A DNA stretch of 64,000 bases, from the NCBI GenBank assembly GCA_014843695.1, contig CM026394.1, positions 37,526,738 through 37,590,737 of the forward strand, given 5' to 3'. The notes below the pieces were generated by a model that did not search any database, had not been told where the DNA came from, and worked only from the letters and a program-made list of their open reading frames with translations. Each line of letters opens with the position of its first letter. Position 1 is the first letter of the stretch. Source of the stretch: Archivesica marissinica. Its lineage: Eukaryota; Mollusca; Bivalvia; Venerida; Vesicomyidae. Made by a program: the position numbers and the translations under genes. Below, in pieces: positions 45,771 through 54,832 of this stretch.

Positions 45771-46437
45771 GCATAGGCCTAGTCTACATAAACAATACTA
45801 CTTAAGAATATGCTGTTTATTTTTCACCAACTATTTTGCAGCATTCTAAGATATTTCAAAATACAGCTGATAAAATTATTTTAATTTAATTGTGTCCAAT
45901 TAAGGAATGAATCGCCTTCGGCCTCCACGTACTTTAAGCACACTCACGCTCTGTTTTGCCATGCTAGTTTATACACATTTATGCTAGAATCAGAAATAAA
46001 TGTAGTAATTTGAACGCTGAAACGCTGATCTCCTTCGCAACCATTTAAGTGAAAACTTCTCTTGTGAATGTGGGACTCATAGAGAAGATACTGCACACTA
46101 GTTTTTCCAATGCAATAAATACCACTAGCAAATATACATCGTATTCCAAGCTACTCGAATGTTTCATCCTCTTAATACAAACACACTCCTGTTTGGTAAC
46201 GAAAATCTCACGGACGAAAAAAAAACGAATTAATTTTCTTTGAACTTCTTTTTTCAATTCTTATTGTTCAGTTTTAGTATTCTGTTAAGCGTAGCCCGTC
46301 ACTTTCTTATTCAATCTAAACAATAATTTTCTTGAAAGACGTACTTATAATTTAGTACTATATACAGCGGAATTGATTGACAGCAACTTTGACCTTTTGG
46401 AAAGGGCTGTTGCTAATGTTATCAAAACTTGTAGCCC

Positions 46438-46572
46438 AATCCTTTTGCACTTTGAAAATGTCATTTTGCACTTTAAAAATGTCATTTTGCACTTTGAAAA
46501 TGTCATTTTGCACTTTGAAAATGTCATTTTGCACTTTGAAAATGTCATTTTGCACTTTGAAAATGTCATTAT
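46438..46572 (+). repeat. 20-bp tandem repeat, about 6 copies
   Basis: Unit TTTTGCACTTTGAAAATGTC. Confidence 0.93.
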
Positions 46573-46671
46573 ATGTATATGGATATTATCATGTTTTATG
46601 TATTCGTCATTATGAGAAAAGAAATGCAATAAAATAGTATTAGAATATTAAAATAAAATACAATTATAAGA

Positions 46672-46936
46672 CCCTGCACTGGTAATCCATGGATCGCAGG
46701 TTCGATCCCCCGTCTGACCCTAATAAAATTAACAGTCTTTCAGATGGGACGGTAAACCGAGGTCTCGTGTCGGTGCTTTACACCGTGCACGTAAAAGAAC
46801 CAGAGGGGACTCTGGAACGGGTCTCTATTTGTATCATTGCACTATCCTCCACACATCTAAAATGACTAATATCTTCAGGAGGCGTCGCTCATATGGGCAA
46901 CCGGTAGCGACGATAAATAAACGTAAAACACACCCT
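46672..46936 (+). repeat. SINE A copy 11 (head truncated)
   Basis: Starts inside the anticodon-like arm (CACTGGTAATCCATGG); B box, body and tail intact. It is the last host repeat before the virus-like element. Confidence 0.86.
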
Positions 46937-47150
46937 CCACTGTTTGAACCACCCGATGCCACTCGTTCAGTAACATCATCTGGCATGTACATCGAATGGA
47001 TAACAATACGCCGATTTATGGGCAACTGATAACTGCCATACTACACATTAATATGAATAATGCAGCGCCTAAAATCGAGCTCAAGCATAGACCATAGCAT
47101 AGCTCAATCCGAACGATTGAATCCAGGACAGTGGCTAATAGACTATTTCT

Positions 47151-47531
47151 GTATTATTACTAGTGATAAACCGATTATCGCTAAGTCGCCGACAGTAGTA
47201 TAGGGAGGCACAATAGGTACGGCGATACATTATAGGTATGGTAAACAAAGTACTTGAGAAATGAGAAAGGGGGGATGTATAGGTATAAAATGAACTCGCC
47301 GCCTAATAAAATAAAGGGCGATAAAAAAGGTAAGTGGTTATATCCGTGTGTTGGTCGCCGCCGCCGATGCCGTTAGTCATAGTCAGTGGTAATAAAAAAG
47401 AAAGACAATAAATGTATTTACATAATGATTTTAATTTCTCATATCTTATTGTCTAGCGCAGATTAAAATATTTTATTTGTTGTTATGTAGTAGTAGTAGT
47501 AATAGTAGCATACATAATATACATAATAGTA
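47151..47531. other. probable left terminal region of the element
   Basis: No gene. Holds repeated TATAGG-type words (AGTATAGGGAGGCAC, ATTATAGGTATGG, TGTATAGGTATAAAATG) and a GTCGCCGCCGCCGATG stretch, then AT-rich DNA beside the RING 1 stop. The terminal repeat should be here, but I cannot define it without the right end. Confidence 0.4.
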
Positions 47532-47945
47532 TTAATAATAAGTAAAAATATCATAATCATCATCATCATAATCATTATCATCATCTAGTGTAGTATCAAC
47601 AGTAATAATATCAACAGTATTAACGATAGTAACAAGAAACAAATCGCTGAATCCAGCTACAAGTCTAAAATAATTACTATGTACTAAGTACCAATATTCA
47701 TTAGGATTAACTAATATAGAATTAAATGGAAATAATAAATCATTAACTCTATATAGAAAATCATTAGTAACCGTTAATGATGTCTTATTATATATATGTC
47801 TACAAAAAGGACATTTAGATAATTTAACAATACAATTTCTACATATAAGATGTTTACATAAACATTCGTTTTTAAAATAAAAATCTTGATTATCATTAAA
47901 ACATATAGAACATTCTTCACCCCACAATTCAAAAAAACTATTCAT
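47532..47945 (-). CDS. RING-finger protein 1 of the element
   Basis: 137 aa. A C3HC4-type RING occupies residues 12-48: Cys12, Cys15, Cys30, His32, Cys35, Cys38, Cys45, Cys48, with an extra Cys28. The start FELWGEECSICF is shared with the other two RING proteins nearby, so the three are paralogues. The C-terminal half is unknown and ends in an Asp-rich tail. Viral RING proteins are often E3 ubiquitin ligases that redirect host proteins; that role here is inference. ATG at 47945; it follows RING 2 by 7 bp in the same direction. Confidence 0.85.
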   Translation of the reverse strand: MNSFFELWGEECSICFNDNQDFYFKNECLCKHLICRNCIVKLSKCPFCRHIYNKTSLTVTNDFLYRVNDLLFPFNSILVNPNEYWYLVHSNYFRLVAGFSDLFLVTIVNTVDIITVDTTLDDDNDYDDDDYDIFTYY

Positions 47946-47952
47946 AATGAAG

Positions 47953-48258
47953 TTAAATACTAAATATTTTTAATTCAGTGTATAGAGTATACGGTACATT
48001 TTTAGAAAAATTTAAATATTGTTCAGCATTAACAAAAAATGCTTGTTCATTATGAATAGAATTTGAAATAAATCCATCAGTAAATGCTAAAGTATCTAAA
48101 GTGAATTTTTTACGACAAAATGGACATTTATTAATTTGACTAACACATGTTATACATATAAAATGTTTACAAGTACATTCATTAATATAAAAGAATTGAC
48201 AATCATGTTCTAAACATATAATACAATCTTCACCCCACATTTCAAAGTATTTAACCAT
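47953..48258 (-). CDS. RING-finger protein 2 of the element
   Basis: About 101 aa from the ATG at 48258. I prefer this start because it gives MVKYFEMWGEDCIICLEHD, aligning with the other RING paralogues. An upstream in-frame ATG at 48273 would overlap the preceding gene by 4 bp. The RING is C-x2-C, C-x-H, x2-C, x2-C, C-x2-C, ending CPFCRKKF. The C-terminal part has no recognisable domain. Confidence 0.82.
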   Translation of the reverse strand: MVKYFEMWGEDCIICLEHDCQFFYINECTCKHFICITCVSQINKCPFCRKKFTLDTLAFTDGFISNSIHNEQAFFVNAEQYLNFSKNVPYTLYTELKIFSI

Positions 48259-48269
48259 TGTTACTCTGT

Positions 48270-48674
48270 TCACTTTGATGAAAGAGCTAAATCTTTCATA
48301 TCATCAACGATATTGTCAAATACTATGTCTTCAAACTCATCATCGTTAGTAGCATTTACTAATAAATGCTTATATTTAAGCCAACTATTAAGTAATAGTT
48401 GAGGCACTACCGTATCATTATTTAAAATTTCAATAAAGAAATCGTTGTATGTCCAACGTACTACCTCTTCACGTAGTAGATAACTAACGTATTCAATACT
48501 ATAAAGAAATTGTGTGTAGAAATAATTCGAATGTAATTCTTTCTGTATAATAGAGTAGCTCATCACATCAACATCGTTGTCAATAGAAGTTAAAAATGCG
48601 TGTATCAGCGCTGTTTTGTAGATAAATTTATCTAAAGTACATTCACTGCATATTAGCTCCAACTTCTTGTTCAC
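48270..48674 (-). CDS. unknown protein, start uncertain
   Basis: Open frame of up to 134 codons, but the first codon at 48674 is GTG. The first ATG is internal at 48563 (97 aa). The N-terminal part has a CSEC motif. The C-terminal 40 residues (SWLKYKHLLV ... DDMKDLALSSK) repeat in the small frame at 48671-48841. I do not recognise the family. The missing ATG suggests that a duplication cut off the original 5' end. Confidence 0.5.
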   Translation of the reverse strand: MNKKLELICSECTLDKFIYKTALIHAFLTSIDNDVDVMSYSIIQKELHSNYFYTQFLYSIEYVSYLLREEVVRWTYNDFFIEILNNDTVVPQLLLNSWLKYKHLLVNATNDDEFEDIVFDNIVDDMKDLALSSK

Positions 48675-48841
48675 TTTGATGAAACAACTAAAGCTTTCGT
48701 ATTATCAACGATATTCTCTAATAGTTTATCTTCAGACTCATTGTCTTTAGCAGCATGTTTAGCAGCATGAGCAAGTACTACTAAATGCGTATATTTAAGC
48801 CAACCAGTAAATTGTAGCCAATTCTGTAGATGATAAAACAT
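48671..48841 (-). CDS. 56-aa truncated paralogue of the neighbouring unknown protein
   Basis: ATG at 48841, TGA at 48671. The end GWLKYTHLVVLAHAAKHAAK and LLENIVDNTKALVVSSK parallels the C-terminus of the 48270-48674 product. The bases after both stops are also alike, which indicates a tandem duplication. It could be a small functional protein or a remnant. Confidence 0.5.
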   Translation of the reverse strand: MFYHLQNWLQFTGWLKYTHLVVLAHAAKHAAKDNESEDKLLENIVDNTKALVVSSK

Positions 48842-48850
48842 ATTTAATTC

Positions 48851-49231
48851 TTATAAGGTAGTTCCTTCAGTCGCTGTTACTACGAAATTAAATTTGTATC
48901 TTTCTGTATTACGAATATCATCATCCGTATGAAGCGTACCATTAACTAATGTTCCTTTATAATTGTTAGATGAATATCCGAGAAAAAATGGATTTGTATT
49001 ATATGAGTCAATATTTAATTTATAATTGTTTTCATCACATTCATTTAGTTTTAATGAAGCATTTAATTTACATTTGTTACATCTATCACAATGTTCACTA
49101 TTATATAGTTCAGCTAAGTCGTTTTTATAAACTATAAATTGTTTAAAATCCTTTACAATTGCCTCATTAATTGCTGAAGGATAAAGTATGTGTTGTTGTT
49201 TTTGTTGTTGTTGTTGTTCTTGTAGACTCAT
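48851..49231 (-). CDS. 126-aa unknown protein with Gln-rich start and CxxC pair
   Basis: ATG at 49231. Residues 3-13 are almost all Gln. A possible zinc site is CDRCNKC, with an isolated Cys further on. No family recognised. It lies 25 bp downstream of RING 3 in the same direction, so it is probably cotranscribed. Confidence 0.65.
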   Translation of the reverse strand: MSLQEQQQQQKQQHILYPSAINEAIVKDFKQFIVYKNDLAELYNSEHCDRCNKCKLNASLKLNECDENNYKLNIDSYNTNPFFLGYSSNNYKGTLVNGTLHTDDDIRNTERYKFNFVVTATEGTTL

Positions 49232-49256
49232 ATTAACTTAGTTGTTAACAAAACTT

Positions 49257-49835
49257 TCATAATCCGTTGAAATCATTGTTAACAAAACTTTCATATTCCG
49301 TTGGTGTCATATCAAATAATTGTCGTCTGATAGCGGTATAATTATTGTTAACAAAACTTTCATATTCCGTTGGTGTCATATCAAATAATTGTCGTCTGAT
49401 AGCGGTATAATTATTGTTAACAAAACTTTCATATTCCGTTGGTGTCATATCAAATAATTGTCGTCTGATAGCGGTATAATTATTGTTAACAAAACTTTCA
49501 TATTCCGTTGATGTCATATAAAATAATTGTCGTCTGATAGCGGTATAATTATTGTTATCAAAACTTTCATATTCCGTCATTGTCATATCAAAATATTGTT
49601 GTCCAGTTATAAAATAAAATGGTAAAATAGCTTGTCTTTCCGAACTAGATGATGGTAAAATAGCTAGTCTTTCAAAACTATATTCACCACGACAAAAAGG
49701 ACATTGAGTTAATTTTGAAACACATTCTTCGCATATCAAATGCTTACATAAACATTCATTGTTAAAGTAATAATACTGATTACTATCTAAACAGATAGAA
49801 CATTCTTCGCCCCATAATTCGTAAAATGTTGCCAT
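49257..49835 (-). CDS. RING-finger protein 3 with 23-aa C-terminal repeats
   Basis: I place the start at the ATG at 49835 (192 aa), where MATFYELWGEECSICLDS aligns with the paralogues. The longer frame to 50012 adds a hydrophobic stretch lying in the repeat-bearing intergenic region. The RING ends CPFCRGEY. After a linker come about five copies of a 23-residue repeat (YESFVNNNYTAIRRQLFDMT). The DNA unit is 69 bp (49265-49580) and nearly identical between copies, so the expansion is recent. Function inferred: E3 ligase with a repetitive binding tail. Confidence 0.85.
   Translation of the reverse strand: MATFYELWGEECSICLDSNQYYYFNNECLCKHLICEECVSKLTQCPFCRGEYSFERLAILPSSSSERQAILPFYFITGQQYFDMTMTEYESFDNNNYTAIRRQLFYMTSTEYESFVNNNYTAIRRQLFDMTPTEYESFVNNNYTAIRRQLFDMTPTEYESFVNNNYTAIRRQLFDMTPTEYESFVNNDFNGL
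49265..49580 (-). repeat. 69-bp in-frame tandem repeat within RING 3
   Basis: TCATATTCCGTTGGTGTCAT recurs at 69-bp steps (49291, 49360, 49429, ...). The unit length is 23 codons, so copy-number changes keep the frame. Confidence 0.93.
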
Positions 49836-50005
49836 ATTATAATCCAGCTTTTTATTCACAATATGAATAATGTTGAAGAAGTAAAATACATAAGTATATA
49901 TACTGTATAAGACCGTCCATAAACTTGAAAAAACACTTAAGTAAACTACCAATGATGTTATAAGGTCTATGCGTAAACAAGATACTTGAAAAAAACACTT
50001 AAGTA
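49836..50005. promoter_or_regulatory. intergenic region with two copies of an AACACTTAAG motif
   Basis: AACACTTAAG at 49932-49941 and 49994-50003, each preceded by CTTGAAAAA. The same motif occurs twice at 57170 and 57325, in the other repeat-bearing intergenic region. A promoter or replication element is inferred; it sits 97-168 bp upstream of the RING 3 start. Confidence 0.5.
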
Positions 50006-50521
50006 CTACCAAATTCCTCTAATGGAATGTCTGTAGAGGAAAACTTCAAGTACATTTATAAAATTTACATCATATGGTAAAGATAAATTATCTTTATGAA
50101 AGATGTAATTATTATACATTGAAATCCAATGTTCATATCCAATACCTACAGTTACGCACATAGAACGTATATCATCTTTAGCAACAATAATTAATTTATG
50201 TTTTGAAAGAAAATTTCTCAATATACATTCTATATCCATAGTAGGTCCTAAATAGATTTGAGCATTGTTACACATCATTCCGTAATAATTATTATAAGGT
50301 TCACCATCTATAGTTAAAATAAATTCAGGTTGTATAGTAGTTATATCAATACTATTACCAGCATGTCTAATTATTTCATCATTAACCATAATAATAAAAA
50401 TATCAGTATCAAGACATAAATGTATTTTAGAACATTGTAAACCATATGCATGTTGTGTAGATATACAATGATCAGTTTTTAAATGTTTATTATCCCAGAT
50501 TAGTACTTTATTATAAGACAT
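50006..50521 (-). CDS. 171-aa unknown protein
   Basis: ATG at 50521, 2 bp after the NADAR gene stop, so translationally close-packed with it. The sequence is mixed alpha/beta in character (FILTIDGEPYNNYYGMMCNN, HKLIIVAKDDIRSMCVTVG) with no motif I recognise. Context (polymerase, NADAR, then this) suggests an early, non-structural role. Confidence 0.7.
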   Translation of the reverse strand: MSYNKVLIWDNKHLKTDHCISTQHAYGLQCSKIHLCLDTDIFIIMVNDEIIRHAGNSIDITTIQPEFILTIDGEPYNNYYGMMCNNAQIYLGPTMDIECILRNFLSKHKLIIVAKDDIRSMCVTVGIGYEHWISMYNNYIFHKDNLSLPYDVNFINVLEVFLYRHSIRGIW

Positions 50522-50523
50522 TA

Positions 50524-51045
50524 TTATTGTCTAAGATGTATAGTAGTAATAGATTGAGAAAGCCAATATCTAATATTAGTTAATAGTAAACCCATTTGAT
50601 TTTCACCATTCCAATTTGATGGTAAAATAGCATTAGGATCATACAGACTTAAACCAATGCCCCAATAAAGATCATGAGGAGAAGCTTCACCGAATTTACA
50701 ATGTTTTGTAGATAAAAGAATATTTAATAGATCTTTATTTTGTTGATACTTATACATATTACCTATAAACATAATTTCAAAACGTTTTATATTCCAAGAA
50801 TTTGAATTAAAACCATTAAAATATGTACCTCCTAATTTCTTTTGTTTATAAGGTGATGATTCATTTAGTATTTGTTTAGCTAATATATCTTTACCATAAG
50901 TAATACATTTGTTATATTGATAATATTGTTCAACACAATTAAATGTAATATTAGATTTATCTTTAAATGGACATATATACATATTACTAAATGGTACATC
51001 ACTACCATAGAATAGGATAACGTTATTATTACGTTTGATAGGCAT
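50524..51045 (-). CDS. NADAR-domain (YbiA-like) protein
   Basis: 173 aa, nearly all one NADAR domain. N-terminal FYGSDVPFSNMYICPF (12-27), NCVEQYYQYNK (36-46) and C-terminal GEASPHDLYWGIG (119-131) are the conserved family blocks that line the active site. NADAR proteins act on ADP-ribose-linked substrates; some members remove ADP-ribose from guanine bases and protect against DarT-type toxins. Here it lies 6 bp downstream of polB and 2 bp upstream of the next gene, so it belongs to the replication operon. Inference: it reverses or evades a host ADP-ribosylation response. Key residues appear intact. Confidence 0.88.
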   Translation of the reverse strand: MPIKRNNNVILFYGSDVPFSNMYICPFKDKSNITFNCVEQYYQYNKCITYGKDILAKQILNESSPYKQKKLGGTYFNGFNSNSWNIKRFEIMFIGNMYKYQQNKDLLNILLSTKHCKFGEASPHDLYWGIGLSLYDPNAILPSNWNGENQMGLLLTNIRYWLSQSITTIHLRQ

Positions 51046-51051
51046 GATTAA

Positions 51052-52122
51052 TTATTTATGATATCCAAAAGGTATGGTATCAAAACGATTAATAATAATA
51101 CGTTTTGTATAAACAGAACGAAATAATTTTGTACGATGTTCGTTAGTAACTGTTCTATCACGATTACGTTTTATTTTTGAATTATAATGTATGGTAGTCG
51201 CATAATTTTCGCGATCATTAGCGCAATCTACCATAGAATCAAAATTAATGATTTCAGACGTATTATAATCTAATGTTATCCCTTTAACTTTACATTTACT
51301 AATAATATTACCATTAGTATCTATATATTTATATCCATAATTTTTTGGTCCTAAACCTACATATTCAACAATTTTACCTAATGGAACTTCATCTGCCCAA
51401 CAACCTAATCGTCCATTAATAATAGGTATATCGTAAGTATTTGGACGTTTAATATAAATGCAACTATCTGTATCAAAATATAAAAGTCTATTATCTAATT
51501 TACTAAGTTCTCCATAAAGAACTAAACGTGCATATGCTGTAACATGTGCAGCAACAGGTACATTAGCTGATTCATGAGGTAAATATTCCTTATTTTTATC
51601 CGTATATGAGGCTAATAGAAAATGACAATGATCAAAAAGTTCTAAAGAATGTACTGTAATATCTGGATTTTGCATTAGTTCTAAAAAATATTTAATATCG
51701 CTAATATATTCCGTTTCAGTCATAGTATTATTTTGAGCATTTTTACCCCAAAGACAATTTAGCATAGCTTTAGCAAAAGCACGTAAACCTGGATTTTTAA
51801 TTACTAGATCTAATAAAATACCTTCAGCCTTAAAATAATCGTCTTTAAATTTAATTTCATCTTCTACAGTTTTAACCCATGATGGATATCCGCTAGCCTC
51901 TTGTTTAATTTTTAAGAATGTATTTATATATTCCGAATATACTGTATCTGACCAAACTTTCCAAGACCATAATTGATAAATGGTAATAATTTTATAACCT
52001 AATTTAATAGCAGCTGTTATTTCTACCATAGTCCAAGTACCTATTAAACATCTATCATTTATATTATGATTACAAATAGCTATATTATCCGTTGCACATT
52101 TCATACATAGAGGAAATACCAT
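51052..52122 (-). CDS. polB: family B DNA polymerase, C-terminal part (palm and thumb)
   Basis: Frame of 356 codons carrying Pol B motif KAMLNCLWGK (residues 118-127) and Pol C motif YFDTDS (215-220). Its nominal ATG is only the first Met after a frame change: the upstream frame (52085-54832) overlaps it by 38 bp, and the conserved FPLC..CA block lies right at the junction. Together the two frames have the length and motif order of Polinton protein-primed polymerases. The break coincides with an A8 run on the coding strand (plus 52122-52129). Confidence 0.9.
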   Translation of the reverse strand: MVFPLCMKCATDNIAICNHNINDRCLIGTWTMVEITAAIKLGYKIITIYQLWSWKVWSDTVYSEYINTFLKIKQEASGYPSWVKTVEDEIKFKDDYFKAEGILLDLVIKNPGLRAFAKAMLNCLWGKNAQNNTMTETEYISDIKYFLELMQNPDITVHSLELFDHCHFLLASYTDKNKEYLPHESANVPVAAHVTAYARLVLYGELSKLDNRLLYFDTDSCIYIKRPNTYDIPIINGRLGCWADEVPLGKIVEYVGLGPKNYGYKYIDTNGNIISKCKVKGITLDYNTSEIINFDSMVDCANDRENYATTIHYNSKIKRNRDRTVTNEHRTKLFRSVYTKRIIINRFDTIPFGYHK

Positions 52123-54832
52123 TTTTTTTATTACAATGAACTGGTAAAAGAGGTAACCATAATGATTGTGGTGGTAATATTTTACATTTTATTAAACCTC
52201 TATATTTAGTAATATTATCTATGTCTATTTCTTCGGAAGTAAGTATATCCGGATGTCCAATAGGATATTCCCTATATTTATTAACGTAAGGATATAAACT
52301 ACAGACATCAACATATTTGATTTCCTCATCTGGTTTTACTTTATAATACATTTTAACAGAATTAGTACGACCACCAAATAAAGCATCTCTAGGTCTAATA
52401 GGATCTAAATGTTGCCAAAATTTTGTTATAAAAGTTCTATATTCTATATCTGCTTTACATAAACGATCAAATACACATTCCCACATACTAATAACCTTAT
52501 AACCTAATGTAAGTAAGTGTTCTGATCTGGTAATAGTAGATTTATATAGACTATCCATAGTTTTTGCTGAATATGGATTAAGTATAGAACGTTTTTTGTA
52601 ACATTTTATACAACCATGAAAAAAGCATCCATTAAATTCATATACAGTATTGGTTTGTTTACAAAAACCATCAACATACATATTATCAATTTTATGTTCA
52701 CCACCATTTAAAGCATGTTTAATTTTAAAATGTAATTTATAACTTTCTCCTTGTAACCATCTAATAGCTTTAATAGAATAACGACATTTATTTGGATAAC
52801 CAGCATCAGATATAATAGCTAATGATTTTTCGGGTAAATAGTTTTTCCTCCATGTTTTATTACAAGCTCCTGGTAATGTTAAAGCTTCTGTAAAAGGATT
52901 AATACCTTCTTTGTCAATGAATAGTTTAATAAACAAACCGCATCCACGTCGTAAGATATCCACATCTGATATACAATATAGACGCATTTCAAGATCAAAA
53001 TCAAAAATACATTTTTCAGAAACTTTAAGATTATACCAATTTAAAAATGTTAATCTAGCATCTGGATTCATTATACCAGGTTTATATAATTTTAACGGTA
53101 AATAAGGGCCTTTATATCCATCATATTCGCCAGTATTAGCCCAAAAAGGAAAATAACCTTTAGACATTTCCGTAATATCAAAAGTTTTAGGAAATGCAGA
53201 TAATGGCATTTGTAAGTAACTCAATGAATCAATAAGTGTAACCCCAAAACATTTCAAAGATATTATATTATTACCTCGCATAATAACCGATGGTTTACAA
53301 GTAGTTTCTTGTATTAAATGTCTAAGTATGAATTGCGCATCGTAACCTTTAGAATTATGAGCTACTGCGCATACGTTTTTATGAGCAGATTGAAATAACC
53401 AAGAACAAAAACTTGATAATGTTGAAGAACCTGAGAATATTTTTTGTCTAGATTCATTATTTGAGCAAATACATGTTTCATCTATAGGTTTTAATATACA
53501 AATATCGCATACTTTATGAGCTACACAAAAATTTGGTGAATGTTCGCCTGTAGAAAGAAACATACATTCAAAATCATAAAAAATATACGTTTGTTTAATA
53601 TTAGTATCTTTAGTATATTTAGGAATAAAACAATCATGATCAGCACCAACAATCTGTTTACAGTATTTACATTTTCTAGAATCTGTACATATATGATTAT
53701 GATTTGTAGCTATAACGGTTTGATTACAATTTGGGCATTTATAAACTTTAGAACAAATATTAGTTGTTCTTCTAATAAGCTTATGATTATTATAACATAA
53801 TTCGCTACGGAATGTACGTTTACAATCTATACATATTTTAGACGAAACATATGCGCATATAGTAGTAGCATAACAAACACATATATTATGACATTTATGT
53901 TTACCACGAGAACTATAGAATATACTACACGTTTCGCAATAATAACTACGACCTTTAAAGCCACATATACTGGTAATGCAATCAAAATGATGATGATGAT
54001 TATAAACGTGTATACATTTACCATTATATGGCGATTTATATAATAACATTCCATGCTGATCCCATACATGTAATTTATAGTATGGTTTTAAATGTTCACT
54101 CATTATCTCAAATTGTTTGCTACCACATTCTATATCATTTGGTATATCGCAAGCTGTTAATAATTCTTTAGCGTTCTTGGTTTGTGTCGATTTATTAGAA
54201 CGTCTAATGTTATTCCATTGCGTTTTCCATTTATTCGTATTAGTTTTATTTGCATGTGTTATACAAACGCATATAGCTCTAGTAAAACACATACTATCAG
54301 CGTAATTCATAATTCTAACAATTGATTTCTTTTTTTTGGTCATATTATCTATACTAATATGAGTACCGTAATTCATATTAAGACGTCCACGACCACCTGG
54401 AATAATTGTATGTGTCATTTCCAAACGTAAACCTTTATCTTCCATTTTAAATGTTTTATTACTTTGTGCAACTTTTTGAATTTCATTTAATATATCATTG
54501 CCACTAACTTCTGAAGCTGTTGCAAAAGGTATATGTATACCAAATCCTAAAGTAGGATGTGTAACTGATATTCTAATTTTATCATTATTATCAACATTAC
54601 CATATTTCTTTAAATCATTTACTATAGAATTAAATATATCAGGTGTATATCGTGTACCACCATCAATAATTAAATCGTAAACCCTACTTGATGTTTTAAA
54701 TTTACGAGATATTCTAATATTACGTTCCACGATTTCGTATGTAGAATCGTCATCATTATCTTCTATTTCTTCATTTTCTTCAGAATTATCATCTTCTTCA
54801 GACGACGATTGCGAATAGTCTACTAGAGGCAT
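52085..54832 (-). CDS. polB: family B DNA polymerase, N-terminal part (zinc fingers, exonuclease, Pol A motif)
   Basis: 915 codons. Acidic start (residues 8-30), then Cys/His zinc-binding clusters (about 299-402), exonuclease motif I FYDFEC (418-423), motif II HNSKGYD (492-498), motif III YCISDVD (619-625), an inserted segment VYEFNGCFFHGC (about 730-741) common in Polinton polymerases, and Pol A motif DVCSLYPYVN (842-851). Pol B and C motifs are in the next frame, so this product alone lacks two of three palm motifs. ATG at 54832; divergent from the zinc-knuckle gene, 151 bp apart. Protein-primed replication of the element is the expected role. Confidence 0.92.
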   Translation of the reverse strand: MPLVDYSQSSSEEDDNSEENEEIEDNDDDSTYEIVERNIRISRKFKTSSRVYDLIIDGGTRYTPDIFNSIVNDLKKYGNVDNNDKIRISVTHPTLGFGIHIPFATASEVSGNDILNEIQKVAQSNKTFKMEDKGLRLEMTHTIIPGGRGRLNMNYGTHISIDNMTKKKKSIVRIMNYADSMCFTRAICVCITHANKTNTNKWKTQWNNIRRSNKSTQTKNAKELLTACDIPNDIECGSKQFEIMSEHLKPYYKLHVWDQHGMLLYKSPYNGKCIHVYNHHHHFDCITSICGFKGRSYYCETCSIFYSSRGKHKCHNICVCYATTICAYVSSKICIDCKRTFRSELCYNNHKLIRRTTNICSKVYKCPNCNQTVIATNHNHICTDSRKCKYCKQIVGADHDCFIPKYTKDTNIKQTYIFYDFECMFLSTGEHSPNFCVAHKVCDICILKPIDETCICSNNESRQKIFSGSSTLSSFCSWLFQSAHKNVCAVAHNSKGYDAQFILRHLIQETTCKPSVIMRGNNIISLKCFGVTLIDSLSYLQMPLSAFPKTFDITEMSKGYFPFWANTGEYDGYKGPYLPLKLYKPGIMNPDARLTFLNWYNLKVSEKCIFDFDLEMRLYCISDVDILRRGCGLFIKLFIDKEGINPFTEALTLPGACNKTWRKNYLPEKSLAIISDAGYPNKCRYSIKAIRWLQGESYKLHFKIKHALNGGEHKIDNMYVDGFCKQTNTVYEFNGCFFHGCIKCYKKRSILNPYSAKTMDSLYKSTITRSEHLLTLGYKVISMWECVFDRLCKADIEYRTFITKFWQHLDPIRPRDALFGGRTNSVKMYYKVKPDEEIKYVDVCSLYPYVNKYREYPIGHPDILTSEEIDIDNITKYRGLIKCKILPPQSLWLPLLPVHCNKKNGISSMYEMCNG

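Larger units (their letters stand above)
43576..47150. other. 5' flank of BBS5, no gene seen
   Basis: Should contain the BBS5 promoter close to 43,600, but no clear core element is visible. The rest is SINE D and A copies and two minisatellites. 45,780-46,440 shows nothing recognisable. Confidence 0.55.

Noticed and set aside
43576..47150. A divergent host gene upstream of BBS5
   Set aside because: No exon with splice sites and conserved protein sequence could be read in this stretch; all frames coincide with SINEs or minisatellites.
47290..47376. 28-codon frame (MNSPPNKIKGDKKG...) near the element's left end
   Set aside because: Too short, no recognisable motif, and located in the probable terminal repeat region.
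52085..52140. Programmed frameshift as the sole explanation for the split polB
   Set aside because: The shift direction differs from those in the two small late genes, and Polinton polymerases are normally one frame; error or decay is simpler, so slippage is kept only as an alternative.
53540..54680. Plus-strand frames and a minus frame at 53827-54069 across polB
   Set aside because: Shadows of the polB coding strand; composition biased to Ile/Leu as expected for antisense AT-rich DNA.
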